DNA of 64,000 nt, taken from NCBI RefSeq assembly GCF_004119455.1, contig NZ_NRQT01000003.1:490890-554889 (forward strand), given 5' to 3'. The translations under genes and the position numbers were made by a program. This document shows, one piece after another, positions 34,403 to 42,984 of this stretch. Numbering within the stretch: the stretch's first letter is position 1; every line of letters begins with the position of its first letter. Under the pieces are notes generated by a model. It was not told the origin of the DNA and searched no databases. It was given only the letters and a program-made list of their open reading frames with translations. The DNA is from Chryseobacterium sp. CH25. Lineage in GTDB: Bacteria; Bacteroidota; Bacteroidia; Flavobacteriales; Weeksellaceae.

Positions 34403-35316
34403 AAACTTTACATTACACCTTGATTTCCCTGCTTACAGTTTCCCTGATAAGCTGTAAGAAAGACGGAAAAACAAATGAATCACCCAAAGATTCTCTAACC
34501 GCCAAAAAAGACTCCGTTGCTATTCCTGAAATTCATAAAGAATATTATGGCGTTTACACGGGTGATTTTGCGGGTATGGAAAAAGTGGTTGACGATGTAG
34601 ACGGTACTGAATATGAAGAGAATTTCTACAAAAAAATTTCCATAAAAATTAACAGGATTACCAAAGACAGTGTTTATGGGCAAAGTATCGTAAACGGAAA
34701 TCAGCGCCCTGTAAGAGGAGTTTTTAATGAGACTTCAAAGTCTTTTGTATTGGATGAGCCAGGAAACGATAAAACAGATGGCAGATTCGAGGTAAAACTG
34801 AATGGAGACAGCTTAACAGGAAAATGGAATGCCTTCAATAAAAAAGCAGTAAAAGCACCTTTAAAATCTCTCAAACTCATCAAAAAAGACTTTGTTTACA
34901 ACCCCAACTTTATGCTGGACCCTGATTCCAATCTGGTAGACTGGAACAACCCTAAAGATTTTGTAGAAAAATATACGGATAGCGATGGCAAAACCGAAAG
35001 CTACACAACATCAAAGAACCGCGTTGCTTCAGATGCTGTCTTTAAACTGAATGCTTCCAAACAAAAGCTAAGCGAAAAAGACATTAAAAATCTGAGAAAA
35101 CTGGATATGGAAATCATTAAGAACTCAGTTTTTGCGAGACATGGCTATTCTTTTAAAAAAGAAACTTACAGAGACTTTTTCGAGCAGACAGATTGGTATA
35201 TTCCGGTTTCCAATAATGTAGATAACGAGCTTTCACCTTTAGAAAAGGATAATGTGGCATTACTGAACCGATTCATTAAATATGCTGAAGATAAGTATGA
35301 CAGCTTTGGAAGATAG
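34399..35316 (+). CDS. YARHG-domain lipoprotein
   Basis: 305 residues. Lipobox at SLISCKKDG (Cys about residue 19). The middle part (about 45-160) is a beta-rich domain of the type GVYTGDFAG ... VYGQSIVNGNQRPVRG ... LTGKWNAFNKK. The C-terminal 85 residues form a YARHG domain with VFARHGYSFKKETYRDFFE and TDWYIPVSNNVDNELSPLE. YARHG domains are extracellular or periplasmic and of unknown function. ATGA overlap with the DUF2306-like gene shows co-translation. It ends the operon that starts at 30803. Confidence 0.82.
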   Translation: MKTLHYTLISLLTVSLISCKKDGKTNESPKDSLTAKKDSVAIPEIHKEYYGVYTGDFAGMEKVVDDVDGTEYEENFYKKISIKINRITKDSVYGQSIVNGNQRPVRGVFNETSKSFVLDEPGNDKTDGRFEVKLNGDSLTGKWNAFNKKAVKAPLKSLKLIKKDFVYNPNFMLDPDSNLVDWNNPKDFVEKYTDSDGKTESYTTSKNRVASDAVFKLNASKQKLSEKDIKNLRKLDMEIIKNSVFARHGYSFKKETYRDFFEQTDWYIPVSNNVDNELSPLEKDNVALLNRFIKYAEDKYDSFGR

Positions 35317-35341
35317 ATTAATAGATTATAGGTAACAGGTA

Positions 35342-35743
35342 TTAGATATCAGGGGTTGAAGTTAAGTTCTGACCTTTTGTCATTGTAACGAAAAGATAGA
35401 GCAATAGACAACCTACGGTATAGCACAGAATATCAATCCACGAGAAAGAGTTTCCAATCACAATATACATCAGGCTTCCAGGACGGAAGCCTAGTTTTTC
35501 TGCAATATTAAAATACTGGGCAAACTCTACAAAAAAGGAGAAAACTAAAATTCCCCAGATAAGTTTTTCGTTATTTATTCTAAAAAAACTCTTCACTAAA
35601 GTATAAAGCAGTATAACAACAATAACATCACCAAGATAGGCTCTTACAAAGAAAATATCTTTCAGTTTTGTAGCAATCAGTACCTCAATCAGGAAAATAA
35701 AAATAGAGATAAGCAGATATTTCAGGCTAAATTGGAATTTCAT
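35342..35743 (-). CDS. DUF2809-like membrane protein
   Basis: 133 residues with four hydrophobic helices: YLLISIFIFLIEVLIATKL, YLGDVIVVILLYTLVKSFF, LIWGILVFSFFVEFAQYF and WIDILCYTVGCLLLYLFV. Conserved charged residues (RAYLGD, EFAQYF, GSFSWIDILCY-like) fit DUF2809 proteins. No catalytic motif is visible. It is convergent with the YARHG gene and separated from the upstream redoxin gene by a terminator. Function unknown. Confidence 0.78.
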   Translation of the reverse strand: MKFQFSLKYLLISIFIFLIEVLIATKLKDIFFVRAYLGDVIVVILLYTLVKSFFRINNEKLIWGILVFSFFVEFAQYFNIAEKLGFRPGSLMYIVIGNSFSWIDILCYTVGCLLLYLFVTMTKGQNLTSTPDI

Positions 35744-35770
35744 GTTGATGTTTTATAAAGTTTAGACATA

Positions 35771-35802
35771 AAAAATCGGTATTTTAATGAATACCGATTT
35801 TT
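35771..35802 (-). terminator. Rho-independent terminator of the redoxin genes
   Basis: AAAAATCGGTATT (35771-35783) / AATACCGATTTTT (35790-35802), loop 6 nt, with a T tail on the minus strand. Confidence 0.9.
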
Positions 35803-35817
35803 ATTCTGACAAATATA

Positions 35818-36474
35818 TTATTTCTTTACTTTGATTGTACATCCAATGGCAACAGTTTTTGTCATCTTCACCGGCTCTCCTTTTATTAAGGCATTTACGG
35901 CATCCTGAGCATAATATTCTGATACATCATTCGGGTTATCATAATTGTTGTCAATAGCCCCTATGTACTTTACAATATTCTTCCCATTTTCCTTTTGCAG
36001 GACAAAAACATGCGGAGTCTTTGTGGCTCCATATTGCGGATAGATCTTCTGCCCCTCATCCACTAAATACGGAAAAGTAAATCCTTTCTGTTTTGCCCTT
36101 TCTATCATCTGTTGGTAACCATCTTCCGGTTGCACGTTTGGATCGTTTGGGTTAATAGCAATTACCGGATATCCCTGACTTTTATACTTCTTATCAAGCT
36201 CAATAATTCTGTCTTCATATTTCTTAGCATATGGGCAATGATTACAGGTAAATATAACGATGAATCCTTTAGCGGTTTTAAAATCACTTAGGGAGACCAT
36301 TTTCCCATCAATATTTTTAAGTTTAAAGTCTGTAGCCTCATCTCCTACTTCATACCCTTTTACTGTCGAAACAGTCTCTTTTTGAGCCTCTTTTTTATCG
36401 TGATTTATGGCTGTAAAGCTTAGCAAGCCTAATCCAGCGATGAAAGCTGCAATTAATGTTTTTATATTTTTCAT
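35818..36474 (-). CDS. Periplasmic thioredoxin-fold protein (redoxin, CxxC)
   Basis: 218 residues. Signal peptide or anchor MKNIKTLIAAFIAGLGLLSF. The redoxin domain has DEATDFKLKNIDGKMVSLSD, then FIVIFTCNHCPYAKKYEDRI with Cys77 and Cys80, and INPNDPNVQPEDGYQQM, GATKTPHVFVLQ. The CNHCPYAKK motif marks the family often annotated as thioredoxin family or AhpC/TSA-like proteins. It should act on thiols outside the cytoplasm. It follows the TlpA-like gene by 11 bp and shares its transcript. Confidence 0.88.
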   Translation of the reverse strand: MKNIKTLIAAFIAGLGLLSFTAINHDKKEAQKETVSTVKGYEVGDEATDFKLKNIDGKMVSLSDFKTAKGFIVIFTCNHCPYAKKYEDRIIELDKKYKSQGYPVIAINPNDPNVQPEDGYQQMIERAKQKGFTFPYLVDEGQKIYPQYGATKTPHVFVLQKENGKNIVKYIGAIDNNYDNPNDVSEYYAQDAVNALIKGEPVKMTKTVAIGCTIKVKK

Positions 36475-36485
36475 ACTCTTATTGA

Positions 36486-36971
36486 TTATAGATTTTCTGT
36501 AATTGTTTTCTCAAGTTCTGCTTTACTCATTTCTCCATCATTGAAATACACTTTCTCTCCGTTTTTATAAAAAATTGTGACCGGAATATTCCCATCCCAC
36601 TCTTTTTCAAACCTTGGAATCCAGGTATTCATTCTTTTAATATCATCTAAAAGAACAACTTCAGCAGTCAGGTTTTTATTTTTAATGAATTTTAAAACCC
36701 TTTCTTTATCTACCAGCCGGTCTAAGGAAACCAGAATCATTTTAAATTTAGAATTACCCGCATTTTGGTTATTAACTTCCATAAAATGAGGAAGCTCCTT
36801 CACACAGGGAGCACAGGTAGTAGCCCAAAAATTCACAATCAGAAGCTTATCCTTCTCCGATTGGATCTTCTTTTCCAGCTCTTCATATTTCAGAACAGCA
36901 ACTTCTGTCTGCTGGGCATTGCAGAGTTTGCAGAACAGAAAAAGGGCCAGGATTTTCAGCAAATTCTTCAT
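36486..36971 (-). CDS. TlpA-like periplasmic thioredoxin
   Basis: 161 residues from MKNLLKILALFLFCKLCNAQ, a signal peptide (an earlier start at 36986 adds five residues). Thioredoxin fold: KLLIVNFWATTCAPCVKELPHFMEV with the Cys53-x-x-Cys56 pair (CAPC), MILVSLDRL and PVTIFYKNGEKVYF with the cis-Pro. It probably reduces or oxidises disulfides in the periplasm together with the redoxin downstream. The two tandem Cys-ending peptide genes start 150 bp away on the other strand; a link to them is only a guess. Confidence 0.88.
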   Translation of the reverse strand: MKNLLKILALFLFCKLCNAQQTEVAVLKYEELEKKIQSEKDKLLIVNFWATTCAPCVKELPHFMEVNNQNAGNSKFKMILVSLDRLVDKERVLKFIKNKNLTAEVVLLDDIKRMNTWIPRFEKEWDGNIPVTIFYKNGEKVYFNDGEMSKAELEKTITENL

Positions 36972-37122
36972 ATTCAAATTTAACAATTGCAGCTTTTATC
37001 TGTGATTTTCAAACTGTTAAAGTTTGTTAACAGGTACAATAATCTATTAATTTAATTGTTCACACAGTATTGAGTTATTGAAATAAAATGTACATTAGCT
37101 GTTCAACCAAACTAAAATCATT

Positions 37123-37284
37123 ATGAAAAAATCAATGAATCAAAAAAAGAAACTTACGAAGAAAGAAATGAAAGCAATTAACGGAGCAGGACCTATCTGT
37201 CCGTTGGTATTTAGTTGTACAGACCGAAATACCGGAGAAGAATTATATGGAGTCTACGGAATCCAAGACGGACCTTGCTGTTAA
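37123..37284 (+). CDS. Bacteriocin-like peptide with Gly leader, ends in Cys-Cys (1)
   Basis: 53 residues, too short for routine ORF filters. Leader: MKKSMNQKKKLTKKEMKAIN followed by GAG. Core: PICPLVFSCTDR, NTGEELYGVYGI and QDGPCC. The leader is nearly the same as that of the next gene (16 of the first 20 positions agree or are conservative), whereas the cores differ except for the final Cys-Cys. This is the pattern of secreted peptides with a cleaved double-glycine leader. It is the first of two tandem genes, spaced by 29 bp. No transporter is close. Confidence 0.72.
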   Translation: MKKSMNQKKKLTKKEMKAINGAGPICPLVFSCTDRNTGEELYGVYGIQDGPCC

Positions 37285-37313
37285 TTACAGATAATAACAC
37301 CAAACTAAAAGTT

Positions 37314-37478
37314 ATGAAAAAATCAATCAATCACAAAAAGAAGCTTACCAAAGCTGAGCTTAAAGAAATCAGTGGTGGTGCTAAAGCCAACTGCGCGGAA
37401 GATCTATGCAAACTCAGAGGAGTAAGCAGCCATTTCATGATTATTGGCCCTAGAGGTAAAGACGGATATTGCTGTTAA
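37314..37478 (+). CDS. Bacteriocin-like peptide with Gly-Gly leader, ends in Cys-Cys (2)
   Basis: 54 residues. Leader MKKSINHKKKLTKAELKEIS then GG, the classical double-glycine cleavage site. Core: AKANCAEDLCKLRGVSSHFM, then IIGPRGKDGYCC with four cysteines. The open frame extends to 37215 but the upstream part has no likeness and overlaps the first peptide. The leader matches that of the gene at 37123, so they are a duplication with diverged cores. A bidirectional terminator follows 22 bp later. Activity unknown. Confidence 0.75.
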   Translation: MKKSINHKKKLTKAELKEISGGAKANCAEDLCKLRGVSSHFMIIGPRGKDGYCC

Positions 37479-37500
37479 TAATTTTTAACCCCTATAAAAG

Positions 37501-37534
37501 AAAAATGATTGGATTAACCTCCAATCATTTTTTT
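37501..37534. terminator. Bidirectional terminator overlapping the mutS stop
   Basis: AAAAATGATTGGA (37501-37513) / TCCAATCATTTTT (37520-37532) with T runs on both sides. The mutS stop codon (37514-37516) is in the loop. Confidence 0.92.
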
Positions 37535-40102
37535 TATGGCGTTGAGTTTCATTAAAGCTTCAATAGGTGTTAAAGTGTTGATATCTATCTTAGTAAGTTC
37601 TTCCCTGATATTCTCCAAAACAGGATCATCCAGTTGGAAGAAAGAAAGCTGCATATTTTCTTCGGTTACTCTTTTGATATTCTCTGAAGTTCCTCCATCC
37701 TGAGTTCTGCTGGCCTCAAGCGTTTTAAGGATCTCATTGGCTCTGTTGATTACTTTAGCTGGCATACCGGCCAGTTTTGCAACATGAATACCGAAGCTAT
37801 GCTCACTTCCCCCCGGAACCAGTTTTCTCATAAAGATAATATTCCCTTTATTTTCCTGAATGGAAACGTGGAAGTTCTTCACTCTTTCAAAATTCACGGT
37901 CATCTCATTCAGTTCGTGATAATGGGTTGCAAACAAGGTTTTCGCCTGTGTAGCATGCTGGTGAAGGTATTCTGCAATAGCCCATGCAATGGAAACTCCG
38001 TCATACGTTGAAGTTCCACGCCCAATTTCATCTAAAAGGATAAGGCTTCGTTCTGAAATATTATTCAGAATATTAGCTGCTTCATTCATCTCCACCATGA
38101 AAGTAGATTCTCCTGCAGAAATATTATCTGTTGCTCCTACCCTAGTAAAGATCTTGTCCAACAATCCAATTTCCGCATGTTTAGCTGGTACAAAACTTCC
38201 AATCTGAGCCAAAAGACATACAATAGCCGTTTGACGCAAAATCGCTGATTTACCGGCCATGTTCGGTCCTGTCACCATGATGATCTGTTGAGAATCTTTA
38301 TCCAGGAAGATATCGTTCGGAATATATTTTTCGCCTAATGGAAGAGCATTTTCTATAATTGGATGTCTTGCTTCTTTCAGATCAATCGCAAAACCGTCAT
38401 TCAGAATAGGTTTCGTATAACTTTCAGAAACAGCAAGCTCTGATAACCCTGCCGCCACATCAATTTGAGCAATAATATTAGAGTTCCCCTGAATCTGATC
38501 AATATACACCATGGTCTCAGCACATACGTTTCTGTATAGCTGACTTTCCAGAGCACTTATTTTTTCTTCAGCACCAAGGATCTGGTTTTCATATTCTTTT
38601 AATTCTTCTGTAATGTAGCGCTCAGCATTCACAAGGGTTTGTTTTCTCACCCAGTCGTCCGGCACTTTATCTTTATGGGTATTTCGGACTTCAATATAGT
38701 ATCCGAAAACGTTATTAAAATCAATTTTAAGGCTTGTAATCCCTGTTCTTTCAATCTCTCTCTGGCACATTTCATCCAAAAAGCCACGCCCTTTGCTTTG
38801 AAGGCCTCTTAATCTGTCCAGCTCTTCAGAAACACCATCTTTGATCACATTTCCTTTGGCAATACTTACCGGAAGCTCTTCATTAAGGTGATTTTGTAGA
38901 TATTTAATCAGTTCTTCCAGATCAAACAGAGGCTCTAACCATGCCAGCACATCTGCATGAGGATGCAATAATGCTTTGATTTTATGAATATTAATTAAAC
39001 TCTGACGCAGATACCCCAATTCTTTAGGTGATATTTTTTCTGCAGCCAATTTTCCCATCAATCGGTCAAGATCAGAAATTGACTTTAAAAGCTGTCCTAT
39101 TTCATATTTAAGATGATCATTTTCGTTTAGGAAATCAATCAGAGAAAGTCTTCTGGAAATTTCATCTACTGATTTTAAAGGAAGAATAATCCTTCTTCTC
39201 AGCAGTCTTCCTCCCATCGGTGTTGAAGTCTTATCAATAATATCCAGCAATGATTTCCCTTGTGGGTTGCTTGGATATACAATCTCCAGGTTTCTTAGGG
39301 TGAAATTATCCATCATCAGATAATCTTCCTGAGGAATAATCTGAAGCTTGGTAATATGAGAAAGCAGGTTATGATGAGTATCTTCTACCAGATAAGCAAA
39401 AATAGCTCCTGCTGCCGTAATAGCCAGCGGAAGGCTTTCCACTCCAAATCCTTTTAAAGAATTGGTTTTAAAATGACTGGTTAATTTTTCGTAGGCAAAA
39501 TTGTACTGAAAAGCCCAGTCTTCCAATTTAAAAGCATTTTTATTCTTGATCTGCTCCGGAATCTGTACACTTCTCTGGAAAATAATTTCACTGGGATCGA
39601 AAGTATTGACAATATGTAACAGCTTTTCAAGATTACCCTCACTTACCAGAAATTCACCGGTAGAAATATCCACTAAGGCAATTCCATATTTCTCTTTTTC
39701 CTTATGCAAGGAAAGAAGAAAGTTATTTTTCTTGGAATTTAAAACCTGGTCATTGAAAGTTACTCCAGGAGTTACCAACTCCGTAACACCTCTTTTTACA
39801 ATTCCTTTAACCATTTTAGGGTCTTCCAGCTGATCGCAAATTGCAACTCTCATTCCGGCTCTCACCAGTTTTGGAAGATAGGAATCTATGGAATGATGTG
39901 GAAATCCTGCCAATTCTACACTTCCTTCTCCATTATTTCTTTTGGTAAGAACAATTCCCAGTATCTGTGAAGTCTTCACGGCATCCTGCCCAAAAGTTTC
40001 ATAAAAGTCCCCTACTCTGAAAAGTAAAAGCGCATCAGGGTATTTTCCCTTGATGGTATTATATTGAGTCATTAACGGGGTTTCCTTCTTCGATTTTGCC
40101 AT
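37514..40102 (-). CDS. mutS: DNA mismatch repair protein MutS
   Basis: 862 residues, full length. The mismatch-reading motif is present (VGDFYETFG, with Phe33 and Glu35). Connector, core and clamp domains follow, then the ATPase: Walker A GPNMAGKSA at about 611-619, STFMVEMNEAANIL, Walker B LILLDEIGRGTSTYDGVSIAWA, and the conserved His in LFATHYHEL. The C-terminal helix-turn-helix dimer segment (ANEILKTLEASR) and a tail for tetramerisation are also there. It recognises mismatches and recruits MutL. Monocistronic, with a -7 box about 17 bp before the ATG. Confidence 0.98.
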   Translation of the reverse strand: MAKSKKETPLMTQYNTIKGKYPDALLLFRVGDFYETFGQDAVKTSQILGIVLTKRNNGEGSVELAGFPHHSIDSYLPKLVRAGMRVAICDQLEDPKMVKGIVKRGVTELVTPGVTFNDQVLNSKKNNFLLSLHKEKEKYGIALVDISTGEFLVSEGNLEKLLHIVNTFDPSEIIFQRSVQIPEQIKNKNAFKLEDWAFQYNFAYEKLTSHFKTNSLKGFGVESLPLAITAAGAIFAYLVEDTHHNLLSHITKLQIIPQEDYLMMDNFTLRNLEIVYPSNPQGKSLLDIIDKTSTPMGGRLLRRRIILPLKSVDEISRRLSLIDFLNENDHLKYEIGQLLKSISDLDRLMGKLAAEKISPKELGYLRQSLINIHKIKALLHPHADVLAWLEPLFDLEELIKYLQNHLNEELPVSIAKGNVIKDGVSEELDRLRGLQSKGRGFLDEMCQREIERTGITSLKIDFNNVFGYYIEVRNTHKDKVPDDWVRKQTLVNAERYITEELKEYENQILGAEEKISALESQLYRNVCAETMVYIDQIQGNSNIIAQIDVAAGLSELAVSESYTKPILNDGFAIDLKEARHPIIENALPLGEKYIPNDIFLDKDSQQIIMVTGPNMAGKSAILRQTAIVCLLAQIGSFVPAKHAEIGLLDKIFTRVGATDNISAGESTFMVEMNEAANILNNISERSLILLDEIGRGTSTYDGVSIAWAIAEYLHQHATQAKTLFATHYHELNEMTVNFERVKNFHVSIQENKGNIIFMRKLVPGGSEHSFGIHVAKLAGMPAKVINRANEILKTLEASRTQDGGTSENIKRVTEENMQLSFFQLDDPVLENIREELTKIDINTLTPIEALMKLNAIKKMIGG

Positions 40103-40118
40103 AGTAAAAAATGAGCCC

Positions 40119-40126
40119 CAAATTTA
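40119..40126 (-). promoter_or_regulatory. -7 box TAAATTTG of mutS
   Basis: Perfect TAnnTTTG match on the minus strand, 16 bp before the mutS ATG. Confidence 0.6.
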
Positions 40127-40224
40127 AAAAAATAAATCCAGCGTTGCAGAATTGTTTCACGGTTATCCCTGAATAACTTTTCCTTATCAGGAATAAATTG
40201 TATTTTCACCATAAAATCACATCC

Positions 40225-40755
40225 ATGGAATTTCCTGTTTTAGAAACTGAAAGGCTTATTTTGCGCCAGCTTACCCTTCATGACACCCAAGATTTATTCG
40301 AATATTTTTCATTGGAAGAAGTTATGGAATATTATGATCTTGAAGCCTTCAAATCTACCGAAGATGCACAGCAAATTATTCAGCATTTCAACAGTGAGTT
40401 TGAAAAAGGAAAAGGATTTCGTTGGGCTTTACAACTAAAATCTGATGGAAAAGTAATCGGAACCTGCGGTTATCATAATTGGTACAGAGAACATTTCAGA
40501 GCAGAAATAGGATATGAACTCAATCCGTTATTTTGGAGACAGGCTTATATGAAAGAAGCCATTCTTCCCATCCTTACATATGGTTTTGAAAGCATGAGAT
40601 TGCATCGCGTAGATGCATTTATAGATCCCGCTAATATTTCTTCCGAAAAACTTCTGACTTCTCTGAATTTTACAGAAGAAGGAACTCTTAGGGATTACTT
40701 TTTTGAAAAAGGGAAGTTTGTGGATGCCAAAATCTTCGGATTCATTAATAAATAA
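40225..40755 (+). CDS. GNAT N-acetyltransferase (RimJ/RimL type)
   Basis: 176 residues from MEFPVLETERLILRQLTLHD. A RimJ/RimL-like GNAT domain: ETERLILRQL at the start, LKSDGKVIGTCGYHNW (strand 4 before the acetyl-CoA loop), AEIGYELNPLFWRQAYMKEA (acetyl-CoA binding) and MRLHRVDAFIDPANISSEKL with LLTSLNFTEEGTLRD at the end. It would acetylate a protein N-terminus or small amine. A -7 box is not obvious. Substrate unknown. Downstream is a palindromic intergenic repeat. Confidence 0.88.
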   Translation: MEFPVLETERLILRQLTLHDTQDLFEYFSLEEVMEYYDLEAFKSTEDAQQIIQHFNSEFEKGKGFRWALQLKSDGKVIGTCGYHNWYREHFRAEIGYELNPLFWRQAYMKEAILPILTYGFESMRLHRVDAFIDPANISSEKLLTSLNFTEEGTLRDYFFEKGKFVDAKIFGFINK

Positions 40756-40756
40756 A

Positions 40757-40953
40757 GGCTGGAAGCCAGAAGAAGGAAGCTGGAAGTTTCTATTTGACAG
40801 GAGACTTCTACACAATTGTAATAAGAATATAAGAGATTCTTCCTTCGTCAGAATGACAAAGACACAACATATAAGAATCAAATATTTTTAGGAATGGCTT
40901 ACATTGGTTTTTCGACAAAAATAACTTCCAGCTTCCCGCTCCCAACTTCCATC
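40757..40953. repeat. Dispersed intergenic palindrome, copy 3
   Basis: Left arm 40757-40795 (GGCTGGAAGCCAGAAGAAGG, then AAGCTGGAAGTTTC) and right arm 40920-40953 (AATAACTTCCAGCTTCCCGC, then TCCCAACTTCCAT). The 120-bp centre contains GATTCTTCCTTCGTCAGAAT with GACAAAG. Both flanking genes end at its edges (stops at 40755 and 40954). Confidence 0.72.
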
Positions 40954-41829
40954 CTATCTTTTCCCCAAATGTTTCTCTAAGGCCTCTGAACTTTTCTTAT
41001 ATGCCCATTTTTGCTTATAATTTATCCATTTAGCTTTAAACAGTTTACGCATAAGCTTATCTGTATACCTCATGATAAAAACATGATACAGCATATTGGC
41101 AAAAACATTCGGTTTATTGGGAAGAGCTCTTAATGACAGGGAAAAACCAGGTTCAAGATACCTGTTGAAGTGCCAGAACGCTCCCGGAATAAAAAGAGCG
41201 TCACCATGTTCCATAAAGATTTCGTAGCCTTTTGCATACTTCAGTGCCGGAAATTTCTCGTAATCAGGATTCTCATAATCTACATCATAAATGGTATGAA
41301 CAGATAACGGAACTTTATATAAAAACGGAGACTGTTTCTGATCGAACAACAGAATTCTCTTTTTCCCTTCAAAATGAATATGCATAAAATCACCCAGGTC
41401 TACATCATAATGCATCAGTACATGAGCTTCACTTCCCCCAAAAAACAAAGTAGGAAGCCTTTTAAAGAACTTTATCCCTAAATCAGGATAGGTAAAGTTC
41501 TTAAGCAACTCAGGAAGTCTGTCTGTAATAATATAGAAGAAAATCCTCAGATCTGAAGGCTTGCTTTTTATGGTATCAATATAATCCTTCATTTTCATAT
41601 TGGTTACCGGAGCATCAGAACTTTTAGCTGCATCAGCCGGCTTATTATCATACAAAGGAACATTCTGATCTCCTGCCTTTTCACGGATATAGGCCAGATT
41701 CCATTTGTCAAAAGCATCCCAGCGGCCTGCAAAATTCTTAATTAAAAGAGGCTTCTGTTTCCTGAAATAATTCTTCTGAAAATCTTCTTTACTGATATCA
41801 TTGACTACATCTACGTTTTCGAGGATCAT
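40954..41829 (-). CDS. Cupin-like (JmjC-type) 2-oxoglutarate/Fe(II) dioxygenase
   Basis: 291 residues from MILENVDVVNDISKEDF; the longer frame to 41880 has no family likeness. Cupin_8 family features: FQKNYFRKQKPLLIKNFAGRW, the HxD iron ligands in HVLMHYDVDLGDFMHIHFEG, the oxoglutarate-binding region KKRILLFDQKQSPFLYKVPL, and the distal His in LFIPGAFWHFNRYLEPGFSL. It should hydroxylate a protein or small molecule. The C-terminus is lysine-rich. It is flanked on both sides by palindromic repeats and is monocistronic. Confidence 0.85.
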   Translation of the reverse strand: MILENVDVVNDISKEDFQKNYFRKQKPLLIKNFAGRWDAFDKWNLAYIREKAGDQNVPLYDNKPADAAKSSDAPVTNMKMKDYIDTIKSKPSDLRIFFYIITDRLPELLKNFTYPDLGIKFFKRLPTLFFGGSEAHVLMHYDVDLGDFMHIHFEGKKRILLFDQKQSPFLYKVPLSVHTIYDVDYENPDYEKFPALKYAKGYEIFMEHGDALFIPGAFWHFNRYLEPGFSLSLRALPNKPNVFANMLYHVFIMRYTDKLMRKLFKAKWINYKQKWAYKKSSEALEKHLGKR

Positions 41830-41897
41830 GTATTTTGTATTTAATGCGAAATAAAAATAGTGTTTTTTTGAACACTGCAAAAATTAAGATGAAAAGG

Positions 41898-42036
41898 TTG
41901 GAAGCTGAAAGAGGGATGCTGGAAGTTATTATTTGTCTGCGAACTTCTATATGCCATTCTATAAAAAGTTTTTATATAAAACTTAAACCTTCTCTTCGAC
42001 TTCAATAAATTCCAGCATCCAGCTTCAGACTTCCCT
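41898..42036. repeat. Dispersed intergenic palindrome, copy 4
   Basis: Left arm 41898-41935 (TTGGAAGCTGAAAGAGGGAT, then GCTGGAAGTTATTATTTG) and right arm 42004-42036 (AATAAATTCCAGCATCCAGC, then TTCAGACTTCC). The left arm agrees with copy 1 at most positions. It lies between the divergent cupin and bestrophin genes. Confidence 0.72.
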
Positions 42037-42054
42037 ACTTTATTCTGAAAAAAT

Positions 42055-42062
42055 TATATTTG
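42055..42062 (+). promoter_or_regulatory. -7 box TATATTTG of the bestrophin gene
   Basis: Perfect TAnnTTTG match 18 bp before the ATG at 42080; the alternative start at 42062 falls in the box and is rejected. Confidence 0.65.
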
Positions 42063-42079
42063 TGGTATTAAGCGAATTT

Positions 42080-42958
42080 ATGAGAGTCTACAACACGAAA
42101 CATTTCATTAAAATCCTTTTCAGCTTACACAAAAGTGATACTCTGAAGATTCTTTTCCCAAGCATGATTCTGGTAGGACTATATTCCTGGGGAATCCAGT
42201 ATCTGGAAGTAGGCTATTTTCATCTTACAGCAAAATCAGGAATCAGTAATGTGGGGATGATTCATTCCCTTTTGGGGTTTGTTCTCTCTCTTTTATTGGT
42301 TTTCAGAACCAATACTGCCTATGACAGATGGTGGGAAGGAAGGAAATTGTGGGGTAAACTGGTGAATGATACCCGTAACTTTGCCATAAAGATTAATACC
42401 ATCCTTGGAGATAACCGCCAGGATGCAGAACAGATTTCAAGATATTTAAAGTATTTTCCTCACTTTTTAGCCAAACACCTTTCTAAAGAATCTACCCGTC
42501 TGGCATTGGATGGAGATTATTCAGAAATTGAAAAATCTTTGAAAAATCATGGGCCCAGTGAAATAATTATTCTGTTAAGCCATAAACTAAATCAGCTAAA
42601 AAAAGAAGGCAAAATTTCAGAAATTGAAATGCTGTATTTAGATACTCAGCTTTCTGGATTTCTGGAAGTATGCGGTGGATGTGAAAGGATTAAAAATACT
42701 CCTATCCCCTATTCTTACTCCTCATTTATTAAGAAATTCATTATTCTTTATGTATTTGCCCTTCCGATTGCTTACGTGATTACCATTGGACTTTTCATGA
42801 TTCCTCTTACGGTGTTTGTTTATTATGTCCTGATGAGTCTGGAATTGATTGCAGAAGAAATTGAAGATCCTTTCAACAATGATGAGAATGATATTCCGAT
42901 GGAAACAATCGCTCAGAATATTGAGAAAAACGTTCATCAGATTATGAGCAAAAAATAA
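42080..42958 (+). CDS. Bestrophin-family anion channel
   Basis: 292 residues from MRVYNTKHFIKILFSLHKSD. Bacterial bestrophin layout: an N-terminal helix pair (IMLVGLYSWG-like and VGMIHSLLGFVLSLLLVFRTN), the conserved VFRTNTAYDRWWEGRKLWG motif, a cytosolic helical part, and C-terminal helices FIILYVFALPIAYVITIGLFMIPLTVFV followed by EEIEDPFNNDENDIP, the acidic cluster of the family. It forms a pentameric channel for chloride or other ions in the inner membrane. Convergent with the next gene, sharing a hairpin terminator. Confidence 0.92.
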   Translation: MRVYNTKHFIKILFSLHKSDTLKILFPSMILVGLYSWGIQYLEVGYFHLTAKSGISNVGMIHSLLGFVLSLLLVFRTNTAYDRWWEGRKLWGKLVNDTRNFAIKINTILGDNRQDAEQISRYLKYFPHFLAKHLSKESTRLALDGDYSEIEKSLKNHGPSEIIILLSHKLNQLKKEGKISEIEMLYLDTQLSGFLEVCGGCERIKNTPIPYSYSSFIKKFIILYVFALPIAYVITIGLFMIPLTVFVYYVLMSLELIAEEIEDPFNNDENDIPMETIAQNIEKNVHQIMSKK

Positions 42959-42959
42959 A

Positions 42960-42984
42960 AAATCAACCTTTTAAAGGTTGATTT
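42960..42984. terminator. Bidirectional terminator
   Basis: Palindrome AAATCAACCTT / AAAGGTTGATTT directly after the bestrophin stop and across the stop of the minus-strand gene at 42971. Confidence 0.8.

Noticed and set aside
37215..37313. N-terminal extension of the second Cys-Cys peptide
   Set aside because: The extension overlaps the first peptide gene in another frame; the conserved leader begins at 37314.
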